Below are positions 61,479-64,000 of a stretch of 64,000 nucleotides of DNA, in pieces; position 1 is the first letter of the stretch; each line of letters opens with the position of its first letter. Origin of the DNA: Croceibacterium_A sp035555595 (GTDB lineage Bacteria; Pseudomonadota; Alphaproteobacteria; Sphingomonadales; Sphingomonadaceae); the NCBI GenBank assembly GCA_035555595.1, contig DATMGK010000043.1:1-64000 (forward strand), given 5' to 3'. A program made the translations under genes and the position numbers. The notes under the pieces are model-generated. The model was not told the DNA's origin and did not search any database. It saw nothing but the letters and a program-made list of their open reading frames with translations.

Positions 61479-62723
61479 ATGGCCGACACTGCCCTCATGT
61501 CTATCCCCGGACAAATCGATCCGGTGCCCGTTGCACGTGACATCACGCCGCGCGCCGATGGGCGCGTGGACCTGATCGGGCTGCCGAAGAAACGCATTGC
61601 CGAACTGTTCGCGCAAGCGGGTCTGGATGAAAAGCAGGCGAAGCTTCGCGCTAAGCAGGTATTTCACTGGCTCTATCATCGCGGTGCGACCGGGTTTGAA
61701 GCGATGACGGATATCGCCAAGACCATGCGCCCCTGGCTGACGGAACGGTTCGTTATCGGCCGGCCAGAAGTGGTGGAGGCGCAGCATTCCAATGACGGCA
61801 CACGCAAATGGTTGCTCCGCACCGCCGATAGCCACGATTTTGAAATGGTATTCATCCCGGATGCCGACCGGGGGACGCTGTGCGTATCCAGCCAGGTGGG
61901 CTGCACCCTCAATTGCCGCTTCTGCCATACGGGCACCATGCGGCTGGTGCGGAACCTGACGCCGGGCGAAATCGTGGGACAGGTCATGCTGGCACGCGAT
62001 GCGCTGGGAGAGTGGCCAAAGGGCAAGATGGACTTCGCCGAGGAGGAAACCGAGGCGGAATATACCGCGGACGGGCGCCTGCTTACCAACATCGTGATGA
62101 TGGGCATGGGCGAACCGCTGTATAACTTCGATAACGTGCGCGACGCACTGAAGCTGGTGATGGATGGCGACGGATTGGCGCTGTCGCGCCGCCGGATCAC
62201 CCTTTCCACCAGCGGCGTGGTGCCCATGATGGCACGTTGCGGGGAAGAGATTGGTGTCAACCTTGCCGTATCGCTCCACGCCACGAACAAGGACGTCCGT
62301 GACGAAATCGTGCCGCTGAACCGTAAGTTCGGCATTGAAGAACTGCTGTCCGCCTGCGCAGCCTATCCCGGTGCATCGAACGCGCGGCGCATCACGTTTG
62401 AATACGTGATGTTGAAGGACAAGAACGACAGCGATGACGATGCGCGCGAGTTGGTGCGGCTGATCAAGCAGTACAAGTTGCCCGCCAAGGTGAATCTGAT
62501 CCCGTTCAACCCGTGGCCGGGCGCGCCCTATGAATGTTCCAGCGCGGAACGCGTGCGGCGGTTTTCCGAAATCGTGTTCGAAGGCGGTATCTCCGCGCCC
62601 GTACGCACTCCGCGCGGGCGGGACATCGATGCGGCCTGCGGCCAGCTCAAGACCGCCGCAGAAAAGAAAACCCGCGCAGAACTGGATCGGCTGGCGGCCG
62701 AAAAACAGGCTGCGCTAGGCTGA
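61479..62723 (+). CDS. rlmN: Dual-specificity RNA methyltransferase RlmN
   Basis: About 414 residues. A radical-SAM enzyme methylating C2 of A2503 in 23S rRNA and of A37 in some tRNAs. The 4Fe-4S motif is GCTLNCRFCHTGTMRLVRNL (CxxxCxxC); GEIVGQVMLARDALG, VMMGMGEPLYNFDNVRDALK, SRRRITLSTSGVVPMMARCG, NLAVSLHATNKDVRDEIVPL, RRITFEYVMLKDKNDSDDDA and CGQLKTAAE complete the family pattern, including the second catalytic Cys. ATG 61479 is preferred; ATG 61497 is possible. Upstream in-frame sequence is not protein-like. Confidence 0.95.
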   Translation: MADTALMSIPGQIDPVPVARDITPRADGRVDLIGLPKKRIAELFAQAGLDEKQAKLRAKQVFHWLYHRGATGFEAMTDIAKTMRPWLTERFVIGRPEVVEAQHSNDGTRKWLLRTADSHDFEMVFIPDADRGTLCVSSQVGCTLNCRFCHTGTMRLVRNLTPGEIVGQVMLARDALGEWPKGKMDFAEEETEAEYTADGRLLTNIVMMGMGEPLYNFDNVRDALKLVMDGDGLALSRRRITLSTSGVVPMMARCGEEIGVNLAVSLHATNKDVRDEIVPLNRKFGIEELLSACAAYPGASNARRITFEYVMLKDKNDSDDDARELVRLIKQYKLPAKVNLIPFNPWPGAPYECSSAERVRRFSEIVFEGGISAPVRTPRGRDIDAACGQLKTAAEKKTRAELDRLAAEKQAALG

Positions 62724-62786
62724 ATTCTGCCGCCCGGCGCCTTCATTACATCCACGGGTTCAAGGTGTGACCAACCCGTCGCTCAA

Positions 62787-62815
62787 CAGTCACGAACCCT
62801 ACCCGCAGCAGTCAC
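62787..62815 (+). promoter_or_regulatory. Candidate Pho-box direct repeats
   Basis: CAGTCAC at 62787-62793 recurs exactly at 62809-62815, 22 bp apart, which equals two 11-bp PhoB repeat periods. The match to the CTGTCAT consensus is only partial and the intermediate unit is poor. It lies 55 bp upstream of a PhoX-type phosphatase, which makes phosphate control plausible. Confidence 0.35.
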
Positions 62816-62869
62816 AATCGTTCGATAGTCGCCATCCCTGGCAACCAACCTTTCCAGGGAATCTACAAC

Positions 62870-64000
62870 ATGAAGGGCAGCGACCTCGTCCGTTATACGG
62901 ACGGTGATATCGACACCAATCTCAGCACCCAGCGTGACCTCGGCAGCATGATTGCCGAGCGTTATTCGCGCCGTCAGACGGTGCTTGGCGGCCTTGGCGC
63001 CACCGTGGCCGCCTGCCTCGGCACCTCGCTGCTGGCCGCCTGCGGCGACGGCGATCAAAGCTCTGGCGGTTCGTTCTTCGTGAATGCGGGTGAAAACGCG
63101 ACCGCTTCGGCCGGACGGCTGGTTACGCTCAGCGGCAAGCTGGTTTCGGGAACGGCCAGCAGCGTGAAGTGGACGCAGGTTAGCGGCACCACGGTCGAAC
63201 TGATCGGCGGCGACAGCGCTACCGCCACCTTCATCGCTCCCGCCGTCGCATCCTCCACGCCGCTGGTATTCGAATTCAGCGCAATGGGGTCTGGCGGTCA
63301 GAGCTCTTCGCAGCGCACCACCATTACCGTGACGCCTGCCGTGCTCGGCTTCACCGCCGTTCCGCATACGCTGGCCGATATTGTCACCGTTCCTGCCGGT
63401 TACAGCGTGACCGTCATGACTCGGCTGGGCGATCCGCTCGCTGCCGGTGTGCCAGCCTATGCCAACGACGGCACCGACACCAATTTCGCCCAGCGCATCG
63501 GCGATCACGGTGACGCACTGGCCTGGTTCGGCCTCAACGCCACTGGCGCCCGCGATGATGCCAACTCAGCGCGCGGTCTGATCGTGCAGAACTTCGAAAA
63601 TCTCAACGTTCAGTACCTCCACCCCAATGGCCCGACCAGCAGCGGCGGCGTTCGCCCGGCAGCAGAAGCGATCAAGGAGATCGAAGCCCACGGCGTCGGC
63701 GTGATCGAGTATCGAGACGCGGGCAATCGCCAGTGGAGCTGGGTGCAGGACAGCACCTTCAACCGCCGCATCACCCCGAACACGCCGATGGATCTGCGCG
63801 GCCCGGTGCGCGGCAGTGATCTGGTAAAGACCGTCGCCTATCCAGCCGGCACCGCCAGCAACGGCACGATCAACAACTGCGCCAACGGGCACAGTGCCTG
63901 GGGCACGAACCTGACGTGTGAGGAAAACTGGGCCGGATACTTCCGCCGCAGCGGTGACGATGCGGCGCGGACCCCGCGTGAGCTTTCGTCGCTGCGCCGC
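62870..64000 (+). CDS. PhoX-family alkaline phosphatase, Tat-exported lipoprotein, 3' end outside window
   Basis: 377 codons to the right edge, still open. The N-terminus carries a Tat signal (ERYSRRQTVLGGLGATVAAC) and a lipobox-like LLAACGDG, so a lipoprotein anchored after Tat export is likely. Residues about 65-165 form an Ig/PKD-like beta domain (ENATASAGRLVTLSGKLVSG, SVKWTQVSGTTVELIGGDSA). From about residue 165 the PhoX pattern begins: FTAVPHTLADIVTVPAGYSV, DHGDALAWFGLNATGARDDA, GLIVQNFENLNVQYLHPNGP, CANGHSAWGTNLTCEENWAG. PhoX enzymes are Ca/Fe phosphomonoesterases. The ending is missing. Confidence 0.9.
   Translation, partial: MKGSDLVRYTDGDIDTNLSTQRDLGSMIAERYSRRQTVLGGLGATVAACLGTSLLAACGDGDQSSGGSFFVNAGENATASAGRLVTLSGKLVSGTASSVKWTQVSGTTVELIGGDSATATFIAPAVASSTPLVFEFSAMGSGGQSSSQRTTITVTPAVLGFTAVPHTLADIVTVPAGYSVTVMTRLGDPLAAGVPAYANDGTDTNFAQRIGDHGDALAWFGLNATGARDDANSARGLIVQNFENLNVQYLHPNGPTSSGGVRPAAEAIKEIEAHGVGVIEYRDAGNRQWSWVQDSTFNRRITPNTPMDLRGPVRGSDLVKTVAYPAGTASNGTINNCANGHSAWGTNLTCEENWAGYFRRSGDDAARTPRELSSLRR

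Overview
The window looks like a chromosomal segment of a high-GC alphaproteobacterium, most likely order Sphingomonadales (Sphingomonadaceae/Erythrobacteraceae type). The support is: C-terminal sorting tags of the form PEPATWxMMIVGFGxxGGVMRR on two secreted proteins; a class I (archaeal-type) lysyl-tRNA synthetase; a eukaryotic-type NADP isocitrate dehydrogenase; the CckA and CpdR cell-cycle regulators; an alphaproteobacterial GTTC-N7-GTTC SOS box upstream of recA; and a large TonB-dependent receptor with an IMVTAERR-type TonB box. Gene density is high, and I see no insertion sequence, prophage block, CRISPR array or rRNA. The species was not determined. The lineage call is inference from gene families.

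Layout. 0-6.7 kb: a SIMPL-domain protein (cut by the left edge), a Uup-like ABC-F ATPase, a divergent DUF6456/XRE regulator pair, and the yajC-secD-secF operon. 6.8-12.7 kb: tRNA-Pro(GGG), a DMT permease, an orphan GTA/phage-type holin, aroQ-accB-accC, and a CPA1 antiporter. 12.7-17 kb: a three-gene envelope operon with DUF6152, an Lrp regulator, a histidine kinase with an eroded ATPase domain, and tRNA-Ile2 and tRNA-Pro(TGG). 17-23 kb: a TonB receptor with divergent TetR and shared operator, a PEP-CTERM protein, and a secreted protein paired with DUF3237. 23.5-34 kb: ugd, ettA, an RcnB-like protein, a 2OG-Fe(II) hydroxylase, lysK, a UvrD helicase and a DEAD-box helicase. 34-42.9 kb: a periplasmic protein of unknown role, an FAD-linked 2-hydroxyacid dehydrogenase, a SapC-like protein, a candidate sRNA, an N-formylglutamate amidohydrolase divergent from cpdR, tRNA-Val, icd, a second PEP-CTERM protein and an FAD monooxygenase. 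42.9-64 kb: a CPA2 antiporter, alaS, a methyltransferase, recA, two tandem DUF4139 secreted proteins, cckA with DUF2062, smpB, dapA, a lytic transglycosylase, greB, a small outer-membrane barrel, rlmN and a PhoX-type phosphatase cut by the right edge.

How the genes work together. Much of the window is housekeeping: protein export (YajC-SecDF), fatty-acid precursor synthesis (AccB/AccC), translation (AlaRS, LysRS, EttA, SmpB, RlmN, tRNAs), repair (RecA, UvrD), and wall metabolism (DapA, lytic transglycosylase). CckA and CpdR, ends of one known alphaproteobacterial phosphorelay, lie about 14 kb apart. The accessory content is mostly envelope-related.

I found no clear multi-gene system that is wholly undescribed. 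The items most worth following are the CU-rich, terminator-ended candidate sRNA at about 37.26-37.36 kb, the orphan holin, the histidine kinase without a recognisable ATP-binding N box, the tandem DUF4139 pair with a receptor-like motif, and several palindromic operators between divergent genes.
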